Below are positions 41,933 to 50,926 of a stretch of DNA of 64,000 bases, in pieces. Position 1 is the stretch's first letter, and each line of letters starts with the position of its first letter. The position numbers and the translations under genes were made by a program. This DNA comes from Mycolicibacterium peregrinum (lineage in GTDB: Bacteria > Actinomycetota > Actinomycetes > Mycobacteriales > Mycobacteriaceae), in contig NZ_LZSO01000031.1 in assembly GCF_001665785.1 (NCBI RefSeq), forward strand, positions 372,001 to 436,000. The letters run 5' to 3'. Under the pieces are notes generated by a model. That model did not search any database and had not been told where the DNA came from. It was given only the letters and a program-made list of their open reading frames with translations.

Positions 41933-43071
41933 CCGGCGACCCCGACACCGCTTCCCCGACGGTCACTCGTGCCGAACTGCGGGCCTTCCTGGCCGACGCG
42001 CCCAAACCGGCGGCACTGCGCAATTATGGTCCCACCCCGACGGGGGCGGATGTCGGGCCGGGATCGGTATGGCATGCCTTTCTGGCCGAGCACGGCTTCA
42101 CCTGCCTGCACTGGCCGGTCGAGTACGGCGGACGGGACGCATCCGTGGCGTTCCAGGCGATGTTCGCCGAGGAATGTGCGTATGCCGGAGTTCCTCGACA
42201 GTTCAGCATCTTCGGACCCGACCTGGTCGGCCCGGTGCTTATCCGTTACGGCACCGACGAACAGAAGACGCGACACCTCGAACCCATTCGTACCGGCGAG
42301 CACATCTGGTGCCAACTGTTCTCCGAGCCGGAGGCGGGCTCGGATCTGGCCTCCTTGCGTACCCGCGCCGAACCCACCGAGACAGGCTGGCGGGTCGACG
42401 GACAGAAGGTGTGGAGTTCCGGTGCCGCGGATGCTGACTTCGGAATCCTGTTGGCCAGGACTGGATCCGACAAGCATCGAGGATTGTCGATGTTCATCGT
42501 CGCGATGCGGTCCCCGGGTATCACGGTGCGTCCGCTGCGTCAGATCGACGGGGAGTCGAAGTTCAACGAGGTCTTCCTCGACGGTGTCGAACTTCCGCCG
42601 CAGGCCCTGGTTGGCCACCCGGGCCAAGGCTGGGAGTTGGCACTGGCGATGCTCGGTCGGGAGCGGCTGACCCTGGGCACCCATGCCGTAGCGATGTTCC
42701 GCCGCCTCGACGGCCTGATTGCAGCCGCGCGCAGCCGTGGTGACCTGGACCCGGTGTTGGCTCGGTCGATGACGCGACTGTGGGCCAGAACCTGGCTGTT
42801 GCGGTACACCTGGCAGCGTGCCGTGGCCGGAGGTGACGTTACCTCGGCGGAGTTTTCGGTTCTGAAACTTGTTGCCTCTGAGACCGATCGCGACCTGTCC
42901 GACCTAGCTACCGATGTACTGGGCGTCGATGCCTGTATCGATCCCGAGCTCGACGAACTGGTGCGGCATATGCTCGTAGGGCGGGCCCAGACCATTCTCG
43001 GCGGCACCAGCGAGATTCAGCGCAACATCCTTGCCGAGCGGGTTCTGAAGCTGCCCCGGGAACCGCATTGA
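41929..43071 (+). CDS. Acyl-CoA dehydrogenase, pair 1 subunit B
   Basis: A 380-residue acyl-CoA dehydrogenase. N-terminal domain HWPVEYGGRDASVAFQAMF, FAD-region LFSEPEAGSDLASLRTRAE and KVWSSGAADADF, C-terminal TILGGTSEIQRNILAERVL. The position that is Glu in medium-chain enzymes is Gly, and GRERL (about 244-248) may supply the base as in long-chain types. It oxidises an acyl-CoA to the enoyl-CoA with FAD. GTG start overlapping the previous stop; ATGA overlap with the CoA-transferase that follows. Confidence 0.9.
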   Translation: MTGDPDTASPTVTRAELRAFLADAPKPAALRNYGPTPTGADVGPGSVWHAFLAEHGFTCLHWPVEYGGRDASVAFQAMFAEECAYAGVPRQFSIFGPDLVGPVLIRYGTDEQKTRHLEPIRTGEHIWCQLFSEPEAGSDLASLRTRAEPTETGWRVDGQKVWSSGAADADFGILLARTGSDKHRGLSMFIVAMRSPGITVRPLRQIDGESKFNEVFLDGVELPPQALVGHPGQGWELALAMLGRERLTLGTHAVAMFRRLDGLIAAARSRGDLDPVLARSMTRLWARTWLLRYTWQRAVAGGDVTSAEFSVLKLVASETDRDLSDLATDVLGVDACIDPELDELVRHMLVGRAQTILGGTSEIQRNILAERVLKLPREPH

Positions 43072-44246
43072 CCATGCTGGCCCTCGCCGATGCGTTCCGG
43101 GCGCGGTTGCGTCCGGGGATGACGGTGGCCCTCGGCGATGGGGTGGGGGTGGCGGGACGACTCCCCGACGGCACCTCGGTGTGCGCGGAACTGTGCAGTG
43201 CGGCAGCCGAGATCGGGGGGATCCGACTGGTGGTCGGCTGGCTGCCCGAACCTGCAGTCGGGCTGGATGCGTCGGCCTTCGCGGAGCTGATCGTGTTGAT
43301 GCCCGGCGCTGGAGCGCGGCCGCTGATACGCAGTGAGACAACACGATTCGTTCCAGCCAGGTTCTCGGCGTGGCCGGCGTTGTTAGCCGATCGGCTACGG
43401 CCGCAGCTGCTGATCACCCGGCTCGTCGAACGTGCGGGTGCACTGCACTTCGGCAGTGAGGTGTCCTACCAGCGCGCATTGGTCGACGACGGGGTGTCGG
43501 TGTTGGCGGTGATAGACGAGGCCACCACGATGGCCTCAGCCGAGCCACCACTGAATCCGGACCAGGTCGAAATCATCGGCCGCAGCTGCGCCGGGCCGGT
43601 GCGTCACCACCGTGAACCCGACCCGGTTCACGAGGCGCTCGCCGACGCGGTGCTGCGGTTCATTCCGGCCGATGCCCGGATCCAGTACGGCCCCGGGCAA
43701 CTGGGTACCGCGCTGTTGCGGCGCGCGAAGGTACCGCTGCATGTGGACACTGGCCTGGTGACCGATGCGGTGGTCGAGTTGGACCGCCGCGGACTGCTTC
43801 GCGGCACCCCGTCGGCGACCTATCTGACCGGAACCGAGCGGCTCTACGACTGGGCGGAGGGGCGACCGATTCTGCGCGGGGTGCAGTACACCCACGATCT
43901 GACGCGGCTTTCGCGGGGTATTCCGTTCGTGGCCGTCAACACGGCCGTCGAGATTGACCACGTGGGACAGGTCAACGTCGAGGGGCAGGGCGACAAGGTC
44001 ATCGGCGGGATCGGCGGGCATCCGGACTTTTGCGCCGCTGCCCGAATGCACCCGCGAGGACTGTCAATCATTGCCACCCCCTCGATGGTGAATGGTCGCA
44101 GCCCGTTGGTACAGCAACTCAGCCGGCCGGTCTCCACACCGGCCGGGGATGTGGACCTCATCGTGACCGAAAACGGTCACGCAGACCTGCGCGATGCAGA
44201 TTGGCCGTTGCGGCGCAGAAGGATAGCCGAGTTGTTCGGCGTCTGA
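43068..44246 (+). CDS. Acetyl-CoA hydrolase / 4-hydroxybutyrate CoA-transferase family protein
   Basis: A 392-residue family I-type CoA-transferase of the acetyl-CoA hydrolase group. The probable catalytic Glu295 lies in AVNTAVEIDHVGQVNVE, matching the SINSAxEVDLxGQVN signature. Later GGIGGHPDF and the end IVTENGHADLRDADW also fit. It is shorter than the usual 430 or so residues. It would move CoA between an intermediate of this pathway and a small acid, or hydrolyse the thioester. ATGA overlap with the dehydrogenase upstream; 17-base gap to the SDR. Confidence 0.87.
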   Translation: MTMLALADAFRARLRPGMTVALGDGVGVAGRLPDGTSVCAELCSAAAEIGGIRLVVGWLPEPAVGLDASAFAELIVLMPGAGARPLIRSETTRFVPARFSAWPALLADRLRPQLLITRLVERAGALHFGSEVSYQRALVDDGVSVLAVIDEATTMASAEPPLNPDQVEIIGRSCAGPVRHHREPDPVHEALADAVLRFIPADARIQYGPGQLGTALLRRAKVPLHVDTGLVTDAVVELDRRGLLRGTPSATYLTGTERLYDWAEGRPILRGVQYTHDLTRLSRGIPFVAVNTAVEIDHVGQVNVEGQGDKVIGGIGGHPDFCAAARMHPRGLSIIATPSMVNGRSPLVQQLSRPVSTPAGDVDLIVTENGHADLRDADWPLRRRRIAELFGV

Positions 44247-44263
44247 TCGAGAAGGGATCGGGT

Positions 44264-45172
44264 ATGTCAGCACTGGACGGTCACGTGGTTCTGGTCACCG
44301 GAGGAGGTCGCGGTATCGGACGTGCCCACTGCCTGGAGCTCGCGGCGCGTGGCGCCGCGGTCGTGGTCAACGATCCCGGGGTGGATCGTGATGGCAGCGG
44401 TGGAGGCGTCGGCCCCGCCGAAGCCGTGGTCGCTGAGATCACCGGCGCAGGAGGAACCGCGTTGGCGCACACCGGGTCGGTCACCGATTGGGACGATGCC
44501 CGGGATATGGTCGCCCGGGCGGTATCGACGTTTGGAACGCTCACCGGCGTGGTGAACAACGCGGGGATTCTGCGCGATGAGGTGATCACCGGCGCAACGG
44601 AGCAGGCCTGGGATGCGGTGGTCGATGTCCACCTGAAGGGCACTTTCGCGGTCACCAAACACGCCTGTGACTATTGGCGCTCGATGGCCAGGAGTGGACA
44701 CTCAGTGGACGCCCACATCGTCAACACCGTCTCGGGTGCCGGGCTGTGGGGTAACCCCGGCCAGGCGGCCTACAGCGCGGCCAAGGCGGGTATCGGCGCG
44801 CTCACCTTGGTTACTGCGATGGAGATGCAGCGTTACGGGGTCGCGGTCAATGCGATCTCCCCGCTGGCAGTCACCCGGATGAGCGCATCGTTCTTCGGTG
44901 AGGAGCGGGCCGCGGATCCGGAACTCGATCCGGCATGCATCTCGGCCGTGGTGGCCTGGCTGCAATCTCCGCAGGCATCGTGGCTGACTGGGCAGATCCT
45001 GCGCATCGACGGCCGTCGACTGATCCGCATCGAGGGATTCACCGAGGCGCCGCACCACTATGTGGCGCGCAACGGTGAACGCCTGGAATTCGATGAACTG
45101 CACCAGGCAGCGCGGTGGCTGTGGGGTACCGCGCCGCGCGGACTCGCCGGCCCTCTGCCGGTGCGGCCGTGA
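44264..45172 (+). CDS. SDR family 3-hydroxyacyl-CoA dehydrogenase-like protein
   Basis: A 302-residue SDR: TGGGRGIG (12-19), VVVNDPG after beta-2, NNAG (98-101), Ser157, Tyr170 and Lys174 (YSAAK). The ND-PG stretch and the C-terminal extension (RLEFDELHQAARWLWG) resemble the dehydrogenase part of 17beta-HSD4 and bacterial Hsd4 proteins, which act on steroid side-chain 3-hydroxyacyl-CoAs. ATG at 44264 with GAGAAGGGA upstream; the longer open frame is not SDR-like. GTGA overlap with the next dehydrogenase. Confidence 0.9.
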   Translation: MSALDGHVVLVTGGGRGIGRAHCLELAARGAAVVVNDPGVDRDGSGGGVGPAEAVVAEITGAGGTALAHTGSVTDWDDARDMVARAVSTFGTLTGVVNNAGILRDEVITGATEQAWDAVVDVHLKGTFAVTKHACDYWRSMARSGHSVDAHIVNTVSGAGLWGNPGQAAYSAAKAGIGALTLVTAMEMQRYGVAVNAISPLAVTRMSASFFGEERAADPELDPACISAVVAWLQSPQASWLTGQILRIDGRRLIRIEGFTEAPHHYVARNGERLEFDELHQAARWLWGTAPRGLAGPLPVRP

Positions 45173-46344
45173 GCACCGACGCCATCCGCTCCGTGGACGG
45201 ATTCTTCGCCGACCTGTCCGCCAACAGTGCTGAATTGGCGGCGATGAGAAAGGGAATCCGGGAGTTTCTGCGCGCCGATCGCGATACGCACGGCTGGGTC
45301 CCCCAGGTCGACTCATGGTTGTCCTGCTGGGACGAAGGTTTCAGCGAACGCCTCGGTGGCGCGGGCTTCCTGGGTATCACCACACCACGTGAGTACGGCG
45401 GGAAGGGACTGGGCCATCTGCACCGCTACGTGGTCACCGAGGAACTGCTGGCCCACGGCGCGCCGGTGGCCGCGCACTGGATCGCCGATCGGCAGGTCGC
45501 ACCCGCACTGCTCACTTACGGCACGGAGGAACAGCGTCGCCGCATCCTGCCGCGTATCGCTGCGGGCCGTTTCTATTCGGCGATCGGTATGAGTGAGCAC
45601 GGTGCCGGTTCGGATCTGGCTGCGGTCTCCACCCGTGCGACCAGAACGGAGGGCGGATGGAAGCTGTCGGGCACCAAGGTGTGGACCAGCGGAGCCCACC
45701 ACTCGCACCAGATCGTGGTCCTCGCCCGCACCGGTGCGCTCGATCCTGAACACAGGCATGCCGGCTTGAGCCAGTTCCTGGTGTCGTGCGACACGCCTGG
45801 TGTGACCATCAGTTCCATCGAGTTGATGTCCGGCGAGCATCACTTCAACGAGGTACTGCTCGACGATGTGGAGATCGCCGAGGCCGATGTACTCGGCGAG
45901 ATCGGCAACGGATGGCACCAGGTCACATCTGAGCTGTCCTTCGAGCGCAGTGGGCCCGAACGCATTCTGACGACGATGCCGCTGATCTCGGGCGCACTGG
46001 CTCGGCTGGCCGCACAAGTCGAACCCGATGATGCGCTGTTGGCCGATGTCGGCCACCTGATCGCTCGCTTGACGTCGTTGCGGCAATTGTCGGTGGCGGT
46101 GGCCAGAGCATTGGTGGCCGGGCAGTCGGCTGCCAATCAGGCTGCGTTGGTGAAGGATCTGGGAACTCGATTCGAGCAGGAGTCGATCGATATCGTCGTC
46201 GATCTGCTGGATCGCTTGCCGACCGACCCGGGCCTGCAGGCAATGGTGAATACCGCGTGGCTGCATCGGCCGCTGTTCACATTGCGGGGCGGAACCAACG
46301 AGGTGCTGCGCGGTGTCGTAGCGCGGGGAATGGGATTGCGATGA
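45169..46344 (+). CDS. Acyl-CoA dehydrogenase, pair 2 subunit B
   Basis: A 391-residue acyl-CoA dehydrogenase: ITTPREYGGKGLGHLHRYVV, IGMSEHGAGSDLAAVSTRAT, KVWTSGAHHSHQIVVLART, and C-terminal LRGGTNEVLRGVVARG. GTG start at 45169 overlaps the SDR stop by four bases. ATGA overlap with the following dehydrogenase makes the two a second candidate heteromeric enzyme. In this pair the GGTNE-bearing subunit comes first, the reverse of pair 1. Confidence 0.9.
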   Translation: MSTDAIRSVDGFFADLSANSAELAAMRKGIREFLRADRDTHGWVPQVDSWLSCWDEGFSERLGGAGFLGITTPREYGGKGLGHLHRYVVTEELLAHGAPVAAHWIADRQVAPALLTYGTEEQRRRILPRIAAGRFYSAIGMSEHGAGSDLAAVSTRATRTEGGWKLSGTKVWTSGAHHSHQIVVLARTGALDPEHRHAGLSQFLVSCDTPGVTISSIELMSGEHHFNEVLLDDVEIAEADVLGEIGNGWHQVTSELSFERSGPERILTTMPLISGALARLAAQVEPDDALLADVGHLIARLTSLRQLSVAVARALVAGQSAANQAALVKDLGTRFEQESIDIVVDLLDRLPTDPGLQAMVNTAWLHRPLFTLRGGTNEVLRGVVARGMGLR

Positions 46345-47450
46345 CGAACTTCGACTCTGTGTTGGCCAATGGTGTCTTCGACGCCACGTCCGGGACCGGC
46401 GAGTTCGATGCGCTTGCCGAACTGGCCGGTGATCTCGGTAGACGCTCCTTCGATGCCCGTGTCGGGTGCCGCCGGCGGCCGGACACCTTCGATCAGCAGC
46501 TCTGGGATACGTTGGTCGCCAGCGGCCTTGACCGGTTGACCAGCGATGCTGACAACCAGGCGGGACCCGCCGAACTCGCGGTGGTGCTGTACTGGTTGGC
46601 GCGCAGCAGCGCCGCGGTTCCGGTTGCCGAGACGGATCTGCTGGCGGCTTGGCTGATGCAATGCGCCGATATCGACGTCCCGGCCGGCAGACCGTTGACC
46701 GCCGGCCGGGCCGTGGGGACGGCGCTGGGGGGGTTGGTCACCGGCGTGGCGAGTGCGGTCCCATGGGCGCGTTCGGCCGCCCGTGTGGTGTTGGTCGAGG
46801 TGCGCGAGCCCGGCGCCGACGACGCGGCCTTGCACGTCGGGCTGGCCGATCCCGCCGACGCGGTGGTCACCGATGGTATGAATCTGGCCGGTGAACCGCG
46901 CGACGAGATCGCCTTCGCTATCGCCAACCAGATGTTGCGTCCAGTTGATGCGTCCGTCGTCGCTGAATACGAATGCCGTGGCGCGTGGGCCCGGTCCGTC
47001 CAGCTGATCGGTGCGCTCGATGCCGCGGCAGACTCCTCGGTGCGGCACTGTCGCGAGCGGGTGCAGTTCGGCCGGCCGTTGAGCAAGCTACAGAGCGTGC
47101 AGCACACGCTGGCTGTCATGGCAGGTGATATTGAACGTGCCCGCGCCGCAGTGACATTGGCAGTGGCCGCCGCCACCGACTTCGGATTCGGGGATAACCG
47201 TACCGAGTACGCGGTGTCGGTGGCCAGAGCGGTCCTGGGCCCGGTGGTCGGTGCAGTGACCGGGTCCGCGCATCAGCTGCACGGCGCGATCGGAACCAGC
47301 ATCGAGCATTCGCTGTGGCCGTCGACGTTACGCGCGAGGAGCTGGGTCGACGAGTTCGGCACCGTGAGCCACCACGCCCGGCACGTCGGTCGGACTGTTC
47401 TGGGTGCCGCTGATGCCTGGGCCTGTGTCACCGGCGCGAACTGGCGCTGA
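46341..47450 (+). CDS. Acyl-CoA dehydrogenase family protein, pair 2 subunit A
   Basis: A 369-residue, strongly diverged acyl-CoA dehydrogenase-fold protein. Only the C-terminal domain is clear (CRERVQFGRPLSKLQSVQHT, HQLHGAIGTSIEHSLWP). The N-terminal and middle domains are short and lack FAD motifs. It probably needs the preceding gene product to make an active site, as in ChsE-type heteromers. Ala/Val-rich composition. The start overlaps the previous stop (ATGA). Confidence 0.85.
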   Translation: MTNFDSVLANGVFDATSGTGEFDALAELAGDLGRRSFDARVGCRRRPDTFDQQLWDTLVASGLDRLTSDADNQAGPAELAVVLYWLARSSAAVPVAETDLLAAWLMQCADIDVPAGRPLTAGRAVGTALGGLVTGVASAVPWARSAARVVLVEVREPGADDAALHVGLADPADAVVTDGMNLAGEPRDEIAFAIANQMLRPVDASVVAEYECRGAWARSVQLIGALDAAADSSVRHCRERVQFGRPLSKLQSVQHTLAVMAGDIERARAAVTLAVAAATDFGFGDNRTEYAVSVARAVLGPVVGAVTGSAHQLHGAIGTSIEHSLWPSTLRARSWVDEFGTVSHHARHVGRTVLGAADAWACVTGANWR

Positions 47451-47492
47451 GCACCGGTGAGACAACCGGGTGGATGAAAGGTAGGAAATCAG

Positions 47493-48275
47493 ATGGACCA
47501 CCTCGAATTTGCAGTCGCCGACGGTGTCGGCACCCTCGTCATCAATCGACCAGAGGCGCGAAATGCCTTCACCATGAGTATGATCCGAGACTGGGAGGAG
47601 ATACTTCGACATTGTCGAACTGATGACGAAGTGCGCGTGGTCGTGTTGACCGGAGCCGGTGACCGAGCCTTCTGTGCCGGAATCGACCTTGCTTGGCTCA
47701 CCGACCCGCTGACCCCCCTCGAACGAAAGACAGACCTACACGCCGGGATTCAGCGAATTGCCCTGGCGGTCGAGGATCTCGGCAAGCCGATCATCGCCGC
47801 GATCAACGGGGTGGCCGTCGGTGCCGGCCTGGACATGGCCCTGATGTGCGATCTACGGGTGATGTCGAGTACGGCACGGGTCTCCGAGGGATACGTCAAG
47901 CTTGGGCTGGCACCCGGTGGCGGGGGCGCGTACTTCCTGCCACGGCTGGTCGGTCTGGCCAATGCGCTGGAGCTGCTGCTCACCGGCGAACCCGTGGATG
48001 CCGCCGAGGCGCTGCGGATCGGACTGGTGAACCGCGTGGTGCAACCGCACGAATTGTCCGACGCGACCATGACGCTGGCTCGGTCGATCGCTGCCAATCC
48101 GCCGGCGAGCGTGCGGATGATCCGACGGGTCACCAGACAGTCGGCAAGTCTGGAGCTGCGTCCGGCGTTGGACATGGTGTCTTCGCATGTCGCCGTGCTG
48201 GCTACGACCGATGATGTCGGCGAGGCCCTTTCGGCGATGACGCAGCGGCGGACGGGTAGTTTCACCGGCCGATGA
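47493..48275 (+). CDS. Crotonase-family protein
   Basis: A 260-residue enoyl-CoA hydratase-fold protein. GAGDRAFCAGIDLAWL and NGVAVGAGLDMALMCD form the oxyanion and CoA regions. The hydratase glutamates align with Asp114 and Tyr134, so it is not a canonical hydratase; a 3-hydroxyacyl, isomerase or hydrolase-like reaction is possible. GAAAGGTAGG upstream of the ATG. Last gene of the operon that starts at 40802, ending 26 bases before a strong stem-loop. Confidence 0.88.
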   Translation: MDHLEFAVADGVGTLVINRPEARNAFTMSMIRDWEEILRHCRTDDEVRVVVLTGAGDRAFCAGIDLAWLTDPLTPLERKTDLHAGIQRIALAVEDLGKPIIAAINGVAVGAGLDMALMCDLRVMSSTARVSEGYVKLGLAPGGGGAYFLPRLVGLANALELLLTGEPVDAAEALRIGLVNRVVQPHELSDATMTLARSIAANPPASVRMIRRVTRQSASLELRPALDMVSSHVAVLATTDDVGEALSAMTQRRTGSFTGR

Positions 48276-48301
48276 ACTGACCCGCTCGCAGCTGACTACC
48301 C

Positions 48302-48336
48302 AGCAGGGCCGAACACCATTGGTGTTCGGCCCTGCT
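48302..48336. terminator. Bidirectional stem-loop terminator
   Basis: A perfect 16-bp inverted repeat (AGCAGGGCCGAACACC at 48302-48317, complement at 48321-48336) with a 3-base loop, between the convergent crotonase and CaiB genes. No U-run, as in many mycobacterial terminators. Confidence 0.85.
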
Positions 48337-48358
48337 CTGCATGGCTGGCGACATTTGA

Positions 48359-49543
48359 TCAGGGTGTTCCGTTCTTCCAGCACGGATCGCTGAGCACCTC
48401 ATCGCGGCTGGCGTCGAGTTCTTCGCCGGTCCACCGGATGGACCCAGGGGTTCGGCTGAACCGGGGAACCACCGCGGGCATCCGCATCGGGCCGTACACC
48501 GGGTCCTGCACCGTTTCGATGGCGCCCCGCGCCTGATAGTGGGCATCGGAGAAAATATCGGCGGCGTCGTACTCGACACAGTAGGCGACATCGCTGTCAT
48601 CGCAGATGCGGGTCAGCTCTGCGGTGGTGTGACTGCTCACCCAGGAAGCCAGGATCGCGTCGAGCTCTTCCCGGTTGGCGACCCGCAGCGAGTTCGATGT
48701 GAACCGGTCGTCGGCGGCCAACTCCGCGCCACCGACGGTCTGCAGCAATCTCTCCGCCACCGGCTGTGTGCTGGCGGTCAGGGAGAACCATTTTCCATCA
48801 GCGGTCTTCCAGGTACCGACCGGTGCCACATACGTGTTGGAGGTACCCTCGCGGCCGATCACCCTGCCCTCTTGATCGAATGTGGCAGTCATCAGTTCCA
48901 TGAGGCGGAAGCACGCCTCATACAAGGCCAAGTCGATCTCTTGACCTTCACCGGACTGCTCTCGTTCCAGACAAGCTGCCAGCACGGCGGCAGTCCCGGT
49001 GAGGGCGCCGAAGTAGTCGCCGACCGGGATGCCGGGGTGGATGGGCGGCCGGTCGGCAAACCCGTTCACCGAGGAGAATCCACTGAAGGACTGGGCAATC
49101 CGCCCGAACGCCCGACTCGTGCGGTTCGGCCCGGTCTGGCCGAAGCCGCTGACGCGCAGCATGATCAGCCTCGGGTTGATCGAACGAAGTGTCGGATAGT
49201 CCAGCCCCCAGCGTTCCATGGTGCCGGGAGTGAAGTTCTCGATGAAGATGTCGGCCGAGCGCACCAGCGTCAACAGCACATCGCGGTCGTTCTGCTCATG
49301 CAGGTCGAGGGCGATGGAACGTTTTCCGCGGCCGTTGATCTTCCACCACAGCGGTGCGCCGGAGTGTGACCCGAGTTTGCGGATCGGGTCACCTACTCGA
49401 GGTTGTTCGATCTTGACGACATCGGCGCCCCAATCCGCCAGATAGGTGCCGATCATCGGGCCCGCGACGAGCTGGCCCACATCGAGCACTTTCAGTCCCA
49501 GTAGCGGACCGCGTGCTTCGGTTCGGTGGTTCTGCGTCGTCAT
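48359..49543 (-). CDS. CaiB/BaiF family III CoA-transferase
   Basis: A 394-residue family III CoA-transferase: LKVLDVGQLVAGPMIGTYLA, DVVKIEQPRVGDPIRKLG, and the catalytic Asp176 in PVGDYFGALTG. A conserved GQEIDLALYE follows. Unlike the protein at 6.2 kb it lacks the racemase His context, so CoA transfer between carboxylates is the likelier activity. ATG at 49543 has AAAGAGA upstream. It is divergent from the Ltp2-like gene across a nested dyad. Confidence 0.9.
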   Translation of the reverse strand: MTTQNHRTEARGPLLGLKVLDVGQLVAGPMIGTYLADWGADVVKIEQPRVGDPIRKLGSHSGAPLWWKINGRGKRSIALDLHEQNDRDVLLTLVRSADIFIENFTPGTMERWGLDYPTLRSINPRLIMLRVSGFGQTGPNRTSRAFGRIAQSFSGFSSVNGFADRPPIHPGIPVGDYFGALTGTAAVLAACLEREQSGEGQEIDLALYEACFRLMELMTATFDQEGRVIGREGTSNTYVAPVGTWKTADGKWFSLTASTQPVAERLLQTVGGAELAADDRFTSNSLRVANREELDAILASWVSSHTTAELTRICDDSDVAYCVEYDAADIFSDAHYQARGAIETVQDPVYGPMRMPAVVPRFSRTPGSIRWTGEELDASRDEVLSDPCWKNGTP

Positions 49544-49590
49544 CGTATCTCTTTCGCTGTGAGTATCATTGGGAGGAGCCATATTCGAAG

Positions 49591-49646
49591 GCAACCATCA
49601 TTCCGTCAGCAGGTTAACCGCGGTTGCCGACGGCGAAAATGGTTGC
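49591..49646. promoter_or_regulatory. Nested dyad between CaiB and Ltp2-like genes
   Basis: GCAACCAT (49591-49598) pairs with ATGGTTGC (49639-49646), and inside them CCGTC (49603-49607) pairs with GACGG (49629-49633), centred on a 10-bp palindrome AACCGCGGTT (49616-49625). It sits in the middle of the divergent region and looks like a regulator-binding site. Confidence 0.45.
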
Positions 49647-49745
49647 GATGACACCATGGTCAGGACACAGCGCGCAATGGTGCAGCCAGCGTATGGGCAT
49701 TGGTGATAGTGCGCGGTCCACCACGTCGCGGCCCATAACTTCCGA

Positions 49746-49751
49746 TAGATT
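49746..49751 (+). promoter_or_regulatory. -10 element of a probable leaderless promoter
   Basis: TAGATT ends six bases before the GTG at 49758, with no Shine-Dalgarno sequence. Same geometry as at 7430, 16269 and 18581. Confidence 0.5.
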
Positions 49752-49757
49752 CGGCTT

Positions 49758-50921
49758 GTGGACAACCCTTTTCGGGACGCGGCCGCAATCGTCGGTGTCG
49801 GTCGTACGCAATACTCCAAGCGCTCGGGCGTCTCCACGCTCACCCTCGCGGTGCAGGCCATCAGCGCCGCGCTCGCGGATGCCGGCCTGACGGCACGTGA
49901 CGTCGACGGGGTAGCGTGTCACCGTATCGCCGACTCGGCGGACCCAGCACTGGTTGCTCAGGTGCTGGGCATCGCTGATGTGAGATTTATCCGAGATGTA
50001 TTCGGGGGCGGTAGTTCGTGTATCGCACCGCTGGCTGCGGCGGCCAGCGCGGTGGCCGCTGGGCAAGCCCGCTGCGTGGTGGTGTGGCGGGCGCTGAACG
50101 CGCGTTCGGGTCCGCGTATGTCGGGTGCGGCGGCCATGACCGGAATGTCCTCTGATGCGCAGTACTGGCTGCCCTACCAACACGTTTCCGCGCCCGCGCA
50201 GTTCGCCATGTTCACCCGCGCCTACATGCACCGGTACGGACTCACCGAGGAGGATCTCGGCATGGTGGCGATCAACCAGCGCGACAATGCAGTTCGCAAT
50301 CCGGCGGCGATGATGCGGCAACCGCTCAGCATGGACGAGTATCTCGGTTCGCGGTGGATCTACGAACCGCTGAGGCTATTCGACTGCTGTATCGAATCCG
50401 ATGCTGCTGTCGCGATGGTCGTGACGTCCCCGTCTCGCAGTCGGGATACCCGGCGTCTTCCGGTGACCATCTGCGCCACCGCATCGGGTGGGGGCAGTCA
50501 GTTGGCGTCCAACCACCGTTCGGATATCACCGTGTCGGGGGCGGCGCGGATGGCACCCCGGCTGTACGAGGCGGCTGGGATGAGCCCCGAGGACATCGAT
50601 GTGGCCGAGTTCTACGACGCGTTCTCCTCACTGGTGCCCTTACAGTTGGAGGCATACGGGTTTTGTGAACCCGGCGCGGCGGCATCGATGATCGCGGAGG
50701 GGGAGACGAGGATCGGGGGTCGGCTTCCGGTCAACACCCATGGTGGTCATCTGTCCGAGGCATACGTGCACGGTCTCAACCATGTCGTCGAGGCGGTACG
50801 GCAGCTGCGCCACGAATGCGGTGACCGGCAGGTCGCCGGTGCCGAGGTGGCGCTGTCGACCGCTCAACCGGGGATCAACAGTGGTATCACCGGTGCAGTC
50901 ATCCTGAAGCGGGGAGGGTAG
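49758..50921 (+). CDS. Ltp2-like thiolase-fold aldolase
   Basis: A 387-residue SCP2-thiolase/lipid-transfer-protein family member. Two tyrosines, Tyr286 (EFYDAFSSLV) and Tyr336 (LSEAYVHGLN), lie fifty residues apart, the spacing of the catalytic tyrosines Tyr294 and Tyr344 of Ltp2, the retro-aldolase of steroid side-chain degradation. A DUF35 gene follows by five bases, as Ltp2 needs a DUF35 partner. It probably cleaves a beta-hydroxyacyl-CoA at a tertiary carbon. No MaoC-type hydratase domain is nearby. GTG start, probably leaderless. Confidence 0.87.
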   Translation: MDNPFRDAAAIVGVGRTQYSKRSGVSTLTLAVQAISAALADAGLTARDVDGVACHRIADSADPALVAQVLGIADVRFIRDVFGGGSSCIAPLAAAASAVAAGQARCVVVWRALNARSGPRMSGAAAMTGMSSDAQYWLPYQHVSAPAQFAMFTRAYMHRYGLTEEDLGMVAINQRDNAVRNPAAMMRQPLSMDEYLGSRWIYEPLRLFDCCIESDAAVAMVVTSPSRSRDTRRLPVTICATASGGGSQLASNHRSDITVSGAARMAPRLYEAAGMSPEDIDVAEFYDAFSSLVPLQLEAYGFCEPGAAASMIAEGETRIGGRLPVNTHGGHLSEAYVHGLNHVVEAVRQLRHECGDRQVAGAEVALSTAQPGINSGITGAVILKRGG

Positions 50922-50926
50922 CCATT

